A DNA stretch of 64,000 nt from Acidobacteriota bacterium (GTDB lineage Bacteria; Acidobacteriota; Terriglobia; Acidiferrales; UBA7541). Under the pieces are notes generated by a model. The model was not told where the DNA came from. It was given only the letters and a program-made list of their open reading frames with translations, and searched no databases. The stretch is taken from the NCBI GenBank assembly GCA_013289695.1, contig JABCZK010000006.1:107911-171910 (forward strand). Reading direction: 5' to 3'. Shown here one piece after another: positions 9,355 to 19,363 of the stretch. The position numbers and the translations under genes are program-made. Each line of letters opens with the position of its first letter. Position 1 is the stretch's first letter.

Positions 9355-11403
9355 CTAGGCCATTCCCATGTGCGTGATAATCACATCAATTATTTTGATC
9401 CCGATGAACGGCGCGATAATTCCGCCTAGCCCGTACACCAGCAGATTCCGCCGCAGCAATGCTTCCGCGCCCAGCGGCCGGTATTTCACGCCGCGCAAAG
9501 CCAGCGGCACCAGCGCGATAATTATCAGCGCGTTGAATATCACAGCCGAAAGAATCGCCGAGTGCGGATTCTTCAGCCCCATCACGTTCAAAACTTCCAG
9601 CTCCGGAAAAGCCGCCGCGAACATCGCTGGAATAATCGCGAAATATTTCGCCACGTCATTCGCCACCGAAAAAGTCGTGAGCGCCCCGCGCGTAATCAAC
9701 AGCTGCTTGCCGATCTCCACCACCTCAATCAGCTTCGTGGGATTCGAATCCAGATCCACCATGTTCCCGGCCTCTTTCGCCGCTTGCGTTCCTGCGTTCA
9801 TGGCCAGGCCCACGTCCGCTTGTGCCAGCGCCGGCGCGTCATTCGTGCCGTCGCCGGTCATCGCCACCAGTTTGCCCTTCGCCTGTTCGCGGCGAATCAA
9901 AGCCAGTTTGTCCTCCGGCCGCGCCTCTGCCAGGAAATCATCCACGCCGGCCTCGCGCGCGATCGCCGCCGCGGTCAGTGGATTGTCGCCGGTAATCATC
10001 ACCGTGCGAATTCCCATCACGCGCAAATGTTCAAAACGCTCGCGCATCCCGCCCTTCACAATGTCCTTCAAATGGATCACGCCCAGCACCCGTGCATCTT
10101 CCGCCACCAGCAGCGGCGTGCCGCCGGAATTCGAAATGCGATCCACCGCTTCCATCGTTTCATGCGGCACCGTCCCACCCGCTTCCTTGATGTATTTCAC
10201 AATCGCATCCCGCGCGCCCTTGCGAATTTTCCGCCCATCCATATCCACGCCGGACATGCGCGTCACCGCCGAAAATGGAATGAACGTCGCCGCCACCGAC
10301 CCCAGCTCTCGCCCGCGCAATCCGTGCTTATCTTTCGCCAGCACCACGATCGAGCGGCCCTCCGGCGTCTCATCCGCCAGCGAAGCCAACTGCGCCGCAT
10401 CGGCCAATTCGGCATCGCTCACGCCGGGTGCCGGAATAAATTCTGTCGCAAACCGGTTCCCCAAAGTAATCGTCCCGGTCTTGTCCAACAACAAAGTGTC
10501 CACGTCGCCAGCCGCTTCCACCGCGCGCCCGGACATCGCCAGCACGTTCTTCTGCAGCACGCGATCCATTCCCGCGATCCCAATCGCCGAAAGCAATCCG
10601 CCGATCGTCGTCGGAATCAAGCACACCAGCAACGCCACTAACACGAACAACGATTGCGGCGCGCCCGAATAAATCGCCATCGGCTGCAAGGACACCACCG
10701 CCAGCAGAAAAATAATCGTCAACCCCGCCAGCAAAATGTTCAAAGCAATTTCATTCGGCGTTTTCTGCCGCGAAGCCCCCTCCACCAACTTGATCATCCG
10801 ATCCAAAAATGTTTCGCCCGGATTCGAAGTGATCCGCACCTTGATCTCATCCGAAAGCACGCGCGTCCCGCCCGTAACCGCCGACCGGTCGCCCCCCGAT
10901 TCCCGAATCACCGGCGCCGATTCCCCAGTTATCGCAGATTCATCCACCGACGCGACGCCCTCGATCACTTCGCCGTCACCCGGCACGAATTCCCCAGCAG
11001 TAACCATCACCAGATCGCCAGCCCGCAATTGCGAGCCCGGCACCGATTCAATGCTGCCATCCTGTTTCAGCCTGCGCGCCACAGTCTCCGCGCGCGATTT
11101 GCGCAAAGCCTCCGCTTGCGCTTTCCCGCGCCCTTCCGCCATCGCTTCCGCGAAATTCGCAAACAGCACCGTGAACCACAGCCACAAAGTGATCTGCAGG
11201 GAGAACCCAAATCCCTGCGTGTGTTGCACCACCCCGCGCACCAAATCAATGGACGTGAGCAGCGCGCCCACCTCCACCACGAACATCACCGGATTTGCCG
11301 CCAACGTCCGCGGGTTCAGCTTGACGAAAGATTCCCACACCGCCTGCACCACAATATCCTGTCCCCAGCGCGATTTTTCCTTACTGCTCGTTTTAGTGGC
11401 CAT
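9355..11403 (-). CDS. kdpB: Potassium-transporting ATPase subunit B (P-type ATPase)
   Basis: [72 protein letters not shown]. Confidence 0.98.
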   Translation of the reverse strand: MATKTSSKEKSRWGQDIVVQAVWESFVKLNPRTLAANPVMFVVEVGALLTSIDLVRGVVQHTQGFGFSLQITLWLWFTVLFANFAEAMAEGRGKAQAEALRKSRAETVARRLKQDGSIESVPGSQLRAGDLVMVTAGEFVPGDGEVIEGVASVDESAITGESAPVIRESGGDRSAVTGGTRVLSDEIKVRITSNPGETFLDRMIKLVEGASRQKTPNEIALNILLAGLTIIFLLAVVSLQPMAIYSGAPQSLFVLVALLVCLIPTTIGGLLSAIGIAGMDRVLQKNVLAMSGRAVEAAGDVDTLLLDKTGTITLGNRFATEFIPAPGVSDAELADAAQLASLADETPEGRSIVVLAKDKHGLRGRELGSVAATFIPFSAVTRMSGVDMDGRKIRKGARDAIVKYIKEAGGTVPHETMEAVDRISNSGGTPLLVAEDARVLGVIHLKDIVKGGMRERFEHLRVMGIRTVMITGDNPLTAAAIAREAGVDDFLAEARPEDKLALIRREQAKGKLVAMTGDGTNDAPALAQADVGLAMNAGTQAAKEAGNMVDLDSNPTKLIEVVEIGKQLLITRGALTTFSVANDVAKYFAIIPAMFAAAFPELEVLNVMGLKNPHSAILSAVIFNALIIIALVPLALRGVKYRPLGAEALLRRNLLVYGLGGIIAPFIGIKIIDVIITHMGMA

Positions 11404-11409
11404 GGGTCC

Positions 11410-13185
11410 TCAAAACACCTTTCCCGCGTGCATCATCAAATGCTCTAGAATCGGTCCCAGGCTCAGCGCTGGGAAAAATGTCAGGGCACTGACGATCAGC
11501 ACCACGGAAACCAGCAGTACCGTGAACAGCGGCGTCGTCACCGGAAAGGTTCCAGCCGACTCCGGCACGTATTTCTTCTTCGCCAGGCTTCCCGCAATCG
11601 CCAAAATCGGAATCACCGCGAAAAACCTGCCAAACAAAGTGGCGAATCCGATCGTCGTGTTGTACCAGAGCGTATTCCCGTTAAACCCGCCGAATGCCGA
11701 ACCGTTATTTCCGGTCGCCGAGGTGTAGGCATACAAAATCTGCGAAAGTCCGTGCGGCCCGGGATTTGAAATGGAAGGAGTTCCAAACGATTTCTCGACC
11801 ACGGAGATCGCCGTAAACGTCAGAATCACCAGCGGAAAAATCAGCACCGAGAGCATCGCCATCTTCACGTCATATGCTTCGATCTTTTTCCCCAGATATT
11901 CCGGCGTTCTTCCCACCATCAATCCCGCGATAAATACGGAAAGAATCACGAACACGATCATTCCGTAAAGCCCCGATCCCACTCCGCCGAACACCACCTC
12001 GCCCAACATAATGTTAATCAGCGGAATCATTCCGCCCAGCGGCGTGAACGAATCGTGCATCCCGTTCACCGCGCCGCAGCTGGCATCGGTCGTCACCGTC
12101 GCATACAGCGCTGTATTCGCGATGCCGAACCTCACCTCTTTCCCCTCCATGTTGCCGCCGGACTGCGCGCCGCTCGCCCGCTGGTCCACTCCATGCAGCA
12201 AGGGATTTCCCCGCGACTCCGCGCTGTACACCGAAACCACTGCGGCCAAAAACAGCGCCGCCATCGCGCCCCACACCGCCCAGCCATGCCGCTGCGATCC
12301 GGTCATCCGCCCCAGCGTGTAGGTCAGCCCTGAAGGAATCGCAAAAATCAGCACCAGCTGCAGAAAGTTCGTCAGCGGCGTGGGATTTTCGTAAGGGTGC
12401 GAGCTATTGGCGTAGAAAAATCCTCCGCCGTTCGTGCCGAAAATCTTGATGGCCTCCTGCGACGCCGCCGGTCCTTGTGGAATTACTTGTTCTTTCACCA
12501 CCTGCGTTGTCGTTTTGCCGTCAGTGCCGGTGGTCGTTACGGTTTGTGCGTCCAGCAATTGCGTTGTGGTATAGGGCCGTAGATTTTGAATCATGCCCTG
12601 CGACACAAAAATCATCGCGACCACCAAACAGACCGGCAGCAGTACCCACAAGATCGCCCGCGTCAGGTCCACCCAGAAATTACCGATGGTGTCCTGTTCG
12701 CGCCGCGCGATTCCTCGAATGATCGCTACCGCCATCGCGATGCCCACCGCTGCCGAAGTGAAATTGTGATAGGCCAGCCCCGCCATCTGTGTGAAATAAC
12801 TCATCGTCACTTCCGGGGTGTACGCCTGCCAGTTTGTATTGGTCGTAAACGATGCCGCCGTGTTGAACGCCAGATCGGTTGGCACCGCCGCGAGCTTCTG
12901 CGGATTCCACGGCAGCCATTGCTGCACGCGCTCGATCACATACAGCAGCGTCATCGAAACACCGCTGAAGAGCAGCATCGCAATCGCGTATTCCGTCCAG
13001 CGCATTTCACGCTTTTCATCCACACCCGTCAGCTTGTACAGCAGGCGTTCAAATGGCCTCAGCAGCGGATCCAGAAATGTCTTCTCGCGCGCGAAAACTC
13101 GCGTCATGAAAAGTCCAGCCGGCTTCGCCAGCGCGAAAGTCACCAGTAGGAACAAGAATATTTGCAGCCAGCCATTGGCCGTCAT
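11410..13185 (-). CDS. kdpA: Potassium-transporting ATPase subunit A
   Basis: KPAGLFMTRVFAREKTFLDPLLRPFE, FGTNGGGFFYANSSHPYENPTPLTNF, TSATGNNGSAFGGFNGNTLWYN. Start set at MTANGWLQIF, directly after the kdpF stop. Confidence 0.97.
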   Translation of the reverse strand: MTANGWLQIFLFLLVTFALAKPAGLFMTRVFAREKTFLDPLLRPFERLLYKLTGVDEKREMRWTEYAIAMLLFSGVSMTLLYVIERVQQWLPWNPQKLAAVPTDLAFNTAASFTTNTNWQAYTPEVTMSYFTQMAGLAYHNFTSAAVGIAMAVAIIRGIARREQDTIGNFWVDLTRAILWVLLPVCLVVAMIFVSQGMIQNLRPYTTTQLLDAQTVTTTGTDGKTTTQVVKEQVIPQGPAASQEAIKIFGTNGGGFFYANSSHPYENPTPLTNFLQLVLIFAIPSGLTYTLGRMTGSQRHGWAVWGAMAALFLAAVVSVYSAESRGNPLLHGVDQRASGAQSGGNMEGKEVRFGIANTALYATVTTDASCGAVNGMHDSFTPLGGMIPLINIMLGEVVFGGVGSGLYGMIVFVILSVFIAGLMVGRTPEYLGKKIEAYDVKMAMLSVLIFPLVILTFTAISVVEKSFGTPSISNPGPHGLSQILYAYTSATGNNGSAFGGFNGNTLWYNTTIGFATLFGRFFAVIPILAIAGSLAKKKYVPESAGTFPVTTPLFTVLLVSVVLIVSALTFFPALSLGPILEHLMMHAGKVF

Positions 13186-13187
13186 CG

Positions 13188-13274
13188 TCAGAACCTTTCC
13201 GGCCACAGCAAGGCCGCAAACAAGTAACCCAGAATCAAAACGCAAACCACCAACAGAACAATGTTGCCTACCAT
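13188..13274 (-). CDS. kdpF: KdpF small membrane subunit (28 aa; missing from ORF track)
   Basis: Manual reverse translation MVGNIVLLVVCVLILGYLFAALLWPERF*; stop is 2 bp before the kdpA ATG. Confidence 0.92.
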   Translation of the reverse strand: MVGNIVLLVVCVLILGYLFAALLWPERF

Positions 13275-13287
13275 GTTGTCGCTCCCG

Positions 13288-13374
13288 TCACTTCAGCCGG
13301 TCGCATCCGCGCACGTAAGCGAGCGCCACCGCAAAAAAACAAATCGTCAACACTACAAATACAATGTCCTGCAT
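13288..13374 (-). CDS. Uncharacterised 28-aa single-TM micropeptide upstream of kdpF
   Basis: Manual reverse translation MQDIVFVVLTICFFAVALAYVRGCDRLK*; preceded by GAGGAG about 9 nt upstream; stop lies 13 bp before the kdpF ATG. Confidence 0.75.
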   Translation of the reverse strand: MQDIVFVVLTICFFAVALAYVRGCDRLK

Positions 13375-13488
13375 CACCGTTCACTCCTCAAAGCTGCAAG
13401 CAACCGCGCCTCAAAATCGTCAACCGGCAAAACCGCATCGATCCGCTTGTCGTTTTCGGCAGCGCGGCCGCACGTCTCGTCACAGAAC

Positions 13489-14259
13489 TCAGAATTTATA
13501 GTTCAAGTCCATGCCGAAGAAGAGCTGGTTTCTGGCCTTTCCGCCGTTGTATGCCGCCAGATCCCACGAATGATCGAAACGGAGTTCAGGACGGAGCATC
13601 CATGTGCTGCCGATATATTTGGTGGCATACAGCGTGTTTTCCGTATATTTCGTAGCGAACCCCGTTCGCTGACCCTTCTTGTCATCCAGGAGGTCCGACC
13701 GGAATCCAACAAAGAACCTTCGATTGATAGAGCGATTTACGTAGCTGACGATCGCGTACTCGGGTGCGTTGCAGCGCAGCACCCCGGCCCTGCAAAAAGC
13801 GCCATTCGCGCCTCCGTATATCCAGTCGGAGGATGGGAATGGAGGTGAGTCTAGCCGTGCCGGGAGTCCGCGCTTCTTCGCCGCGGGCGCGGCCGGATTT
13901 GTGTCAGCCCAATCCTGACGGTAGAATTGCGCCAGCCGCTGGAAGAAATTTCCTTCCAGCACGTGGTCTTGCGGCGGGTTCTGCCGCGTGGTTTGTTGCG
14001 CACTCGTCTGTGAAGGCGAATTTTGCTGCGGCGAAGCTGCGGACTCCATCCCGGCAGAACCGCTTCCGCTCTGGTCTGCGTGGGCATTGGCGCCGTCTGC
14101 ACCAGCGACGCCATTCGGTGCGGTAAGGTCTCCCTTACCGTCACTGACGGCTGGAACTCCTTTCTCATCGTTACCTGGCTGAGCCACGTCTTGGGCAAAA
14201 ACTTCGGCCGAAGTCGTACGCACTCCTAACAGAACCGCGAATTCAAACACCATACTCAT
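13489..14259 (-). CDS. Short outer-membrane beta-barrel (porin-2-like) protein with apparent internal deletion
   Basis: Family N-terminal motif LDSPPFPSSDWIYGG is followed almost directly by the C-terminal barrel IVSYVNRSINRRFFVGFRSDLLDDKKGQRTGFATKY...LRPELRFDHSWD...YKF. Confidence 0.7.
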   Translation of the reverse strand: MSMVFEFAVLLGVRTTSAEVFAQDVAQPGNDEKGVPAVSDGKGDLTAPNGVAGADGANAHADQSGSGSAGMESAASPQQNSPSQTSAQQTTRQNPPQDHVLEGNFFQRLAQFYRQDWADTNPAAPAAKKRGLPARLDSPPFPSSDWIYGGANGAFCRAGVLRCNAPEYAIVSYVNRSINRRFFVGFRSDLLDDKKGQRTGFATKYTENTLYATKYIGSTWMLRPELRFDHSWDLAAYNGGKARNQLFFGMDLNYKF

Positions 14260-14367
14260 TGCTGTCCTTCTGGATATCCGAATCGGGGCCGTTTCAACCT
14301 TTCTGGAGTAATCGTCAAGTCGCCGACGGCTTTATCTAAACTGCTCATCAAATCTTCTCCACCATGC

Positions 14368-16074
14368 TCAGAACTTGACCAGTATGGACATGTCAATAAA
14401 CGACTCGTCCCTGCGCAGGTCCGGGAAAAAGACGCTACTGGCTCCGCCGCCACAGGCGGTCTCTGCCGGTCCCAGGCTCGTTTGTCCGGATGAGGAACCG
14501 TTGCTGCACGCGAAGAACTGGGGAAAACCGTTGTTACCGCCAGGCGGCGTAATGCCGCCGCGGCCCGTCCAGTACGGTACATTCGCGTGCCGGTAGTCAT
14601 ACTCCCAGCGGAAAGTGATGTATTGCTTGGGCATGTAGTCAAATGTGATGGAAGAATCCCACGCCTTGAACGGATCTCCTGGATTCTCCGTAAAGTAAGG
14701 AGAATTGGTGGACGCTGTAATCGCGCTTTCTCCATTGATCGGCGGCAGCAGCACTAGATACCGTCCTGGGTTGTTGATTTTTCCGCCTCCCAGCGTTAGT
14801 CCGAACAAATCGTTATGGAACCAGAAGCGGTTGTAGACCATAAATCCCAGGAAGCTCTGCTTCGGCCCACCCGATTTATCGGTGTAACAGCTCACGCCGC
14901 CGCCGTATTCGCATCCCGCGTCAGCCGTCAACGAAAACGCCATCTTGTCGAGCGTTCGTTCCGGCGTGTCGAAGTACTTCACTTCAACGCTGTCGTCGGT
15001 GTGAATGCGCCGGCGATTGGGAATGAACAAATCATCAGCGCCCAACCCGTAGTTGTTGGAGATCACGTTGATCCACGGCTTCGGGGTCCATTTGATCTGT
15101 CCTCCCAGCCCCGGCCGGTGGTTCGCCGATGCGTACGATTGCCAACCATTGATGAACCACGGCTCAATCTTCAAATGCGCCGTCGGGAAGATCTGCACGC
15201 GCACGCCTTCGAAGAACCACGGCGTGTTGGAGGAAACATATGACGGCTGGTAGGCCCAATTGTCGAATTGGTAGTAACTGAACAATCCGATGTACGACAA
15301 AAAGATTCCTGCATCCACGTTGATGCCGTGCAGCTTGTTGAAGTGGTAGCCGCCGTACGCTTCCGACAAATAGCGGTACGCCGAAACCAGATCCCACTGG
15401 CCGTGGCCGGGGCTGGGGTCGTTGCGCGGTGTCGTCGCGGAATACATGCCGAACTGCGTCATCAGCCGCGCACGCACATTGTCATAGTGAAAGTCGCCGC
15501 CCACTCCCAGTTGCGTGAGTTGTACTTCCTGCGAGCGGAAAAGTTCGCTTGACCCGCCTATGGAGTGATCGGTCGGATGGTTGAAGTCATACACGTACAC
15601 CGTGTCCGACCGAATTTCCGGCGTAAAGAATTTGGTATCCCAGAATGTTTCCTTGGTGCGCGGGTTGCCGTTCAGCCAAGTCCAATCCGCATCGGAAAAA
15701 GGCTCGATTTTGGCCGGCGGGGCCTCGGTCGCGGCCTTTACCAAAGTGGCCGACTCAGGTGTAGCCGTAGCCGCGGGCAATGCAGGCGCTGAGGCAACCT
15801 GCGGCACCGGTATGGACATTTTCGCGCTCGTCGCCGGTATCGTCGGCCGCTCCGGCGTCTTGGCGTTCTTCAGTTCCGCTTCCAGCTCGTCTATGCGTTT
15901 CCGCATCGCATCCAGCTCTTTGGCAATCGCTGGCGGAATTTGTTGCTCAGCGCCAGCGCTTTGCTGGTTTGGCGTGTCGCCGTTGCTCTGCGCGAAGCAA
16001 GGGAATTGCCCCAGCGCAAAAACCAAAATGCCGAAAACAATCTTGTTCCGGTGATTCATCAAGAGCTTCAACAT
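14368..16074 (-). CDS. Outer-membrane beta-barrel porin with coiled-coil N-terminus
   Basis: Signal peptide (MLKLLMNHRNKIVFGILVFALGQFPCFAQ), coiled coil (ELDAMRKRIDELEAELKNA), aromatic barrel strands, terminal ILVKF. Start trimmed to MLKLLMN. Confidence 0.8.
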   Translation of the reverse strand: MLKLLMNHRNKIVFGILVFALGQFPCFAQSNGDTPNQQSAGAEQQIPPAIAKELDAMRKRIDELEAELKNAKTPERPTIPATSAKMSIPVPQVASAPALPAATATPESATLVKAATEAPPAKIEPFSDADWTWLNGNPRTKETFWDTKFFTPEIRSDTVYVYDFNHPTDHSIGGSSELFRSQEVQLTQLGVGGDFHYDNVRARLMTQFGMYSATTPRNDPSPGHGQWDLVSAYRYLSEAYGGYHFNKLHGINVDAGIFLSYIGLFSYYQFDNWAYQPSYVSSNTPWFFEGVRVQIFPTAHLKIEPWFINGWQSYASANHRPGLGGQIKWTPKPWINVISNNYGLGADDLFIPNRRRIHTDDSVEVKYFDTPERTLDKMAFSLTADAGCEYGGGVSCYTDKSGGPKQSFLGFMVYNRFWFHNDLFGLTLGGGKINNPGRYLVLLPPINGESAITASTNSPYFTENPGDPFKAWDSSITFDYMPKQYITFRWEYDYRHANVPYWTGRGGITPPGGNNGFPQFFACSNGSSSGQTSLGPAETACGGGASSVFFPDLRRDESFIDMSILVKF

Positions 16075-16079
16075 GGAAG

Positions 16080-16310
16080 TTATCTCCTGTGCGCGCTTTC
16101 GCCCTGCGTTTTTTGATCTGCAGAATCTTCGCGCCGCGCTTCGCGCGGCGTTTCCTTTGGCATCACGATTTGTCCGGAAGAAATCACCGGAAATCCCAGG
16201 GGCGTTTCTCTCCTGCGCCGCGGGCGCTTTTCTTCCAGCCAGAACTGCACCAGCGCATACATGAAAAAAACGCACGCCGCCGCTACCACCAAAAAAGCAA
16301 GAACCACCAT
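16080..16310 (-). CDS. Small single-TM hypothetical protein, first gene of the putative porin-kdp unit
   Basis: MVVLAFLVVAAACVFFMYALVQFWLEEKRPRRRRETPLGFP: N-terminal TM plus basic tail; close upstream of the porin on the same strand. Confidence 0.5.
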   Translation of the reverse strand: MVVLAFLVVAAACVFFMYALVQFWLEEKRPRRRRETPLGFPVISSGQIVMPKETPREARREDSADQKTQGESAHRR

Positions 16311-16477
16311 AAAAGTCGTCCTTCAACGCGCCTGCCGGCCCCGCCGCGGGAAAACAGGCCGCAGCGGGAATGCGAATGACATTCCGGCCGGTTCATCCAG
16401 GCGCACACCCGCACCGCTCATTCGCATCCATCCCTTAGATGTTGCATCGGGTGGAAAGTTCTACGGTACTTCTCTCG

Positions 16478-16521
16478 CGTCAGGAATCCGTAAGCGATGC
16501 ATAAGGATTTCGTAAGGACTT
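16478..16521. promoter_or_regulatory. Four direct repeats at exact 11-bp spacing; candidate OmpR-family (KdpE?) binding array
   Basis: Plus strand CGTCA-ggaatc-CGTAA-gcgatg-CATAA-ggattt-CGTAA-ggactt; repeat starts at 16478, 16489, 16500, 16511; upstream of the minus-strand porin-kdp genes. Confidence 0.55.
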
Positions 16522-16550
16522 GCAGGCAGGAAAAGTTGTACTGGATCGGT

Positions 16551-17840
16551 TCAGGAGGGCAGAGGCACCTCTGCGGCGTGCTCACCTCGCTTCTGAAACA
16601 CCGCCGCGACGGCAATCGCCGCCAGCAACAGAACCACCGGGTCAATCGGATGTCGGTACCGCAACGAAGTGTGCGTCACATAGTAAATCACAGGAAACAC
16701 AATCGGCCCCGCCGCGAGCGGAAAGGCGTACGGTTCGCGCTTTTGAAACAAAACGACGATTCCGCAAAACCCGCCGATCGCCGCCAGCGTGTTGCTAATC
16801 AGCACCAGCCGCAGCAGCGGCGAGTCAGCATCGCGAAATCCTTCGATGGGCTTTTCCATTCCCGTCCAGGTCGCCACAAAGCGCCGCCCGCAAAGAATGA
16901 TTTCTAATCGCGGATGGGTCTCAAGAAAAGCGATCGCCTTGCCCCACTTGTCCTGCATGAAGGCCGTCTCGCCCATGTGAATATAGTTTCGAATCTCTGC
17001 GCGCTCCGGATCCGCCGCCGGCACAACCCGCGATTGTTCATCAAACTGTTCGTTATTTCCCAGCCACAATTCAAAAGCGAAGTTGGAACGCAGCGGGATG
17101 AATCGGTGGAACGCTAAATAATTTCGCACCGTCCACGGCACGCAGCACAGTACCGCAATCCCGCACGCCAGCAGTGGATGGCTCAGGCGCAATCGCCCTG
17201 GTTGGAACGCACGATACGCGGCCCAACCGAGCAGCACCGGCAACATGCTGCCCAGCGACGGATTGGTCATCAGCGCCAAGCCCCATAGCAATCCGTATCC
17301 ACACCAGGCGCGCACGCTTGCTGAGTCCGCGAGCTCAAGCGTCGCCCACAATATTGTCGCCATCAGCAACGCCGCGAGCGATGTGTCCCACACCCATTCG
17401 TAAGGAATGATGATCGCGTTAGGAAAAATCGCCCACAGCCACGCCGCCCCGGCGCCCACTGCCAAACTGCCCACGCGTTTGCCGATGTAAAATAGCGGCA
17501 CGCAGGCTGCCGCCGAAAATAAAATGTTGAGAAACACAATTGCAAAAAACGAGTGCGGCGTGTGAATCCCGAACACGCGGAACACTCCCGCGACCAACGC
17601 CGGATAAACCGGCGTCAACCACGCCGTCGGCCCAGTCTCCTGCCAATACGGTGAGCTAAATCCGTGTCCCGCCGCGAGCGAGTAAGCGATGTTTCCCGTC
17701 TCATTCAAAAACGGCACGAGACCAACGAGATCGGCGCGCATTTTGTGTTCTTGATTCCACGCAAATGTCACCCGCGCTCCCAGCGCAATCGCCAGGATCA
17801 ACGACAAAGACGTCGCAGCCTTCCACAATTGCGATTTCAT
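16551..17840 (-). CDS. GT39/ArnT-like multi-spanning membrane glycosyltransferase
   Basis: Many TM helices; YSLAAGHGFSSPYWQETGPTAWLTPVYPALVAGVFRVFG resembles PMT/dolichol-phosphate-sugar transferases. Confidence 0.65.
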   Translation of the reverse strand: MKSQLWKAATSLSLILAIALGARVTFAWNQEHKMRADLVGLVPFLNETGNIAYSLAAGHGFSSPYWQETGPTAWLTPVYPALVAGVFRVFGIHTPHSFFAIVFLNILFSAAACVPLFYIGKRVGSLAVGAGAAWLWAIFPNAIIIPYEWVWDTSLAALLMATILWATLELADSASVRAWCGYGLLWGLALMTNPSLGSMLPVLLGWAAYRAFQPGRLRLSHPLLACGIAVLCCVPWTVRNYLAFHRFIPLRSNFAFELWLGNNEQFDEQSRVVPAADPERAEIRNYIHMGETAFMQDKWGKAIAFLETHPRLEIILCGRRFVATWTGMEKPIEGFRDADSPLLRLVLISNTLAAIGGFCGIVVLFQKREPYAFPLAAGPIVFPVIYYVTHTSLRYRHPIDPVVLLLAAIAVAAVFQKRGEHAAEVPLPS

Positions 17841-18075
17841 GTTAAGAGATCCACTCCTCGCGCGCCGTTCAGTCTATCTCGGATGCATCGATCATGGCGC
17901 CACGACGATTTCGCCGCCTCGTTGCAACGCGTTTCACGCTGCGCGCACAAGTACGAACTCCGCAGCGGCCGATTGCAACCCTGCTTCTTCCAGTGATGTT
18001 CGTGCATCTGATAACGTAGAGGCGTCCTGGGGCAAACGCCGGTGTTTTCGCGTTTGTTGGAGAATTCGCTGAAGA

Positions 18076-19362
18076 ATGGCTGACCCACACAAAGTCGTAA
18101 TCATCGGCGGCGGTTTCGGCGGCCTCAGCGCCGCGCGCGCTCTGAAAAACGCGCCGGTGCAAGTGACGCTCGTCGATCGCTGTAACTATCATCTTTTCCA
18201 GCCACTGCTCTATCAAGTCGCCACCGGCTCGCTTTCCCCCGCGAACGTCGCCGGACCGTTGCGCCAGGTCCTGCGCAAACAGAAAAACACTCAGGTGCTG
18301 CTGGGCGAAGCCGTGCACATTGACGCAGCGCAGCGCCGCGTCATTCTCAGCGACGGCGCGCTCGACTACGACACTCTGATCGTCGCCACCGGCGCCACGC
18401 ACCAATACTTCGGCCACGACGAATGGGAGCAGTTCGCCCCCGGCCTGAAAAATCTCGACGACGCCACCGCCATGCGCGGCCGCATCCTCCTCGCATTCGA
18501 AGCCGCCGAGCGCGAACGCGATCCCAAAAAGCTGCGCGCCTGGATGACGTTCGTCATCGTCGGCGCCGGGCCCACCGGCGCGGAGCTTGCCGGCGCCCTC
18601 GGCGAAATCGCGCATGACACCCTCATCCACGACTTCCGTCACATCGACTCGACGCAAACGCGCATCATCCTCGTCGAAGGCACCGACCGCGCACTGCCCT
18701 CCTATCCGCCGAAGCTTTCTGAAGCCGCCCGCCGGATGCTCGTGCGACTCGGCGTCACGGTCAGAACCGGGGCGATGGTCACCGACGTTCGCGCTGACGG
18801 CGTCACCATTCGCGTCGGCGATCACGACGAGATGATTCCCACGCACACGGTGCTGTGGGCGGCGGGCGTGCTGGCTTCGCCGCTCGGCGTGATCCTCTCG
18901 CAGGAAGCCGGCGCGAAGCTCGACCGCGCGCGCCGTGTGATCGTCGAACCGGACATGAGCATCGCAGGGCATCCCGAGATTTTTGTTATCGGTGACCTTT
19001 CGAATTACAGCCACCAAACTGGACGACCGCTTCCCGGAGTTGCACAACCTGCGATTCAGCAGGGCCATTACGTCGCAAAAGTAATTCGCGCGCGTTTGCG
19101 CGGCCAGAAACTTCCGCCGTTCCATTATTTCGACAAAGGAAATCTCGCGACCATCGGGCGCGGCGCGGCCGTTGCGGACTTGAATTGGCTGCGGCTTTCA
19201 GGCTGGCCTGCTTGGCTGATTTGGGTTTTCGTGCACTTGCTTTACATCGTGCAATTTCAAAATCGTTTGCTGGTGCTGCTGCAGTGGGCCTGGCTATATC
19301 TCACTTTCGACCGTTCCTCGCGGTTGATTACCGGCAAAAGTCCGCTGCCGCTGGATTTGTAA
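18076..19362 (+). CDS. ndh: Type II NADH dehydrogenase (NDH-2)
   Basis: KVVIIGGGFGGLSAARAL, CNYHLFQPLLYQVATGSLSPANVAGPLR, VIVGAGPTGAELAGALGEIA, VIGDLSNY. Confidence 0.92.
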   Translation: MADPHKVVIIGGGFGGLSAARALKNAPVQVTLVDRCNYHLFQPLLYQVATGSLSPANVAGPLRQVLRKQKNTQVLLGEAVHIDAAQRRVILSDGALDYDTLIVATGATHQYFGHDEWEQFAPGLKNLDDATAMRGRILLAFEAAERERDPKKLRAWMTFVIVGAGPTGAELAGALGEIAHDTLIHDFRHIDSTQTRIILVEGTDRALPSYPPKLSEAARRMLVRLGVTVRTGAMVTDVRADGVTIRVGDHDEMIPTHTVLWAAGVLASPLGVILSQEAGAKLDRARRVIVEPDMSIAGHPEIFVIGDLSNYSHQTGRPLPGVAQPAIQQGHYVAKVIRARLRGQKLPPFHYFDKGNLATIGRGAAVADLNWLRLSGWPAWLIWVFVHLLYIVQFQNRLLVLLQWAWLYLTFDRSSRLITGKSPLPLDL

Positions 19363-19363
19363 A

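Noticed and set aside
9368-10672. 434-aa plus-strand ORF over kdpB
   Set aside because: Ser/Thr/Pro-rich shadow of the KdpB coding sequence.
17869-19125. 418-aa minus-strand ORF over ndh
   Set aside because: Antisense shadow; the plus-strand frame has NDH-2 motifs throughout.
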